Both the position numbers and the translations under genes were made by a program. Of a stretch of DNA of 64,000 bases, positions 63,838-64,000 are shown one piece after another (positions within the stretch are counted from its first letter, which is position 1; the number at the start of each line of letters is the position of its first letter). The stretch lies in NCBI GenBank assembly GCA_013298125.1, contig JAAFJP010000001.1, forward strand, positions 124,001 through 188,000. Reading direction: 5' to 3'. The notes beneath the pieces were generated by a model, which made no database searches, was not told where the DNA came from, and was given only the letters and a program-made list of their open reading frames with translations. The stretch is from Cytophagales bacterium. Its GTDB lineage: Bacteria > Bacteroidota > Bacteroidia > Cytophagales > Spirosomataceae.

Positions 63838-63873
63838 ACAGTTTCCTGAATTTTTCGGGGAACTGTTTTTTTT
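63838..63873 (+). terminator. Second hairpin with T-run, no obvious gene of its own
   Basis: ACAGTTTCC pairs with GGAACTGT (one bulge) and is followed by TTTTTTT. Only 37 bases separate it from the previous terminator, so it is either a tandem terminator or the end of a very short RNA. The last 120 bases hold CCACATAGAG- and TTGAACATTG-type repeat fragments. Confidence 0.55.
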
Positions 63874-64000
63874 GCAACCACATAGAGTGCATAGGTTACA
63901 GAGGAAAATTATATGAGTCCATTTTTTACTTGAACATTTTAAGCGGTACGCTGCCCGATTGAACATTGAAAATCACTTTTTATTTCTTTAAATATCTCTC

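Noticed and set aside
1-64000. tRNA, rRNA, riboswitch, insertion-sequence or toxin-antitoxin genes
   Set aside because: No cloverleaf, conserved riboswitch core, transposase or recognisable toxin/antitoxin pair was found by eye; a covariance-model scan could still detect a weak RNA.

Overview
The window looks like chromosomal DNA of an AT-rich member of the Bacteroidota, most likely order Cytophagales (Spirosomaceae-like; genus not determined). The evidence is: type IX secretion / gliding gene families (PorP/SprF, a PorE-like OmpA protein, a gliding-motility C-terminal domain); lysyl-tRNA synthetase with the long C-terminal extension usual in this phylum; Bacteroidota-type promoters (TTG, about 20 bases, TAnnTTTG) before several genes; and families common in the phylum (DUF2911, DUF2141, 7TM-AraC, TIGR02117). 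I see no rRNA, tRNA, CRISPR array, phage or transposase gene.

Layout. 1-5.7 kb: 5' part of a TonB-dependent receptor, then two outer-membrane beta-barrel genes and an ECF sigma factor, all on the minus strand; the larger barrel protein has an anti-sigma-like N-terminal tail and one transmembrane helix. 5.7-22 kb: the main block, a 4130-residue modular surface protein (DUF11, SdrD-B-like and four-cysteine Ig-like modules, CHU_C-type C-terminus), followed by PorP/SprF and a PorE-like TPR / beta-propeller / carboxypeptidase-regulatory / OmpA protein. This reads as a secreted giant adhesin with dedicated outer-membrane and peptidoglycan-anchoring partners. 22-27 kb: a GH30 glycosidase, a TatD-like hydrolase, a Crp/Fnr regulator, an HD phosphohydrolase and a DUF2911 protein.

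27-36 kb: small membrane proteins, two AraC regulators, and an amidohydrolase divergent from an aldo/keto reductase - creatininase - DUF3820 operon. 35.6-39.5 kb: a broken DUF1016 (YhcG) nuclease gene with palindromes inserted in its reading frame, then an AT-rich segment with an HTH regulator and a FAD oxidoreductase. 39.6-48.4 kb: a mostly minus-strand housekeeping run (metal-dependent hydrolase, purU, a MetE-like methyltransferase, a SIS-domain protein, methylmalonyl-CoA epimerase, TIGR02117, YiaA-like, and a gluconate-dehydrogenase-type GMC oxidoreductase with its small subunit). 48.6-56.4 kb: a second, truncated DUF1016 gene, an APC permease, a GT2 glycosyltransferase, a SdiA-regulated-type lipoprotein, PspC, two cold-shock genes and lysS. 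56.5-64 kb: a second giant Ig-like repeat protein (1944 residues), a small membrane protein with the Coq4-type HDxxH-x11-E motif, and a stand-alone LytTR regulator.

Intergenic spaces are unusually rich in inverted repeats of several families; some contain pieces of one another and two lie inside a coding sequence. The features most worth following up are the giant-adhesin locus with its 174-residue pre-signal extension, the sigma-factor / membrane-anchored barrel pair, and palindrome invasion of the DUF1016 gene. Start codons in the ORF track were moved downstream where the extra N-terminus is translated repeat or precedes an obvious signal peptide or domain start.
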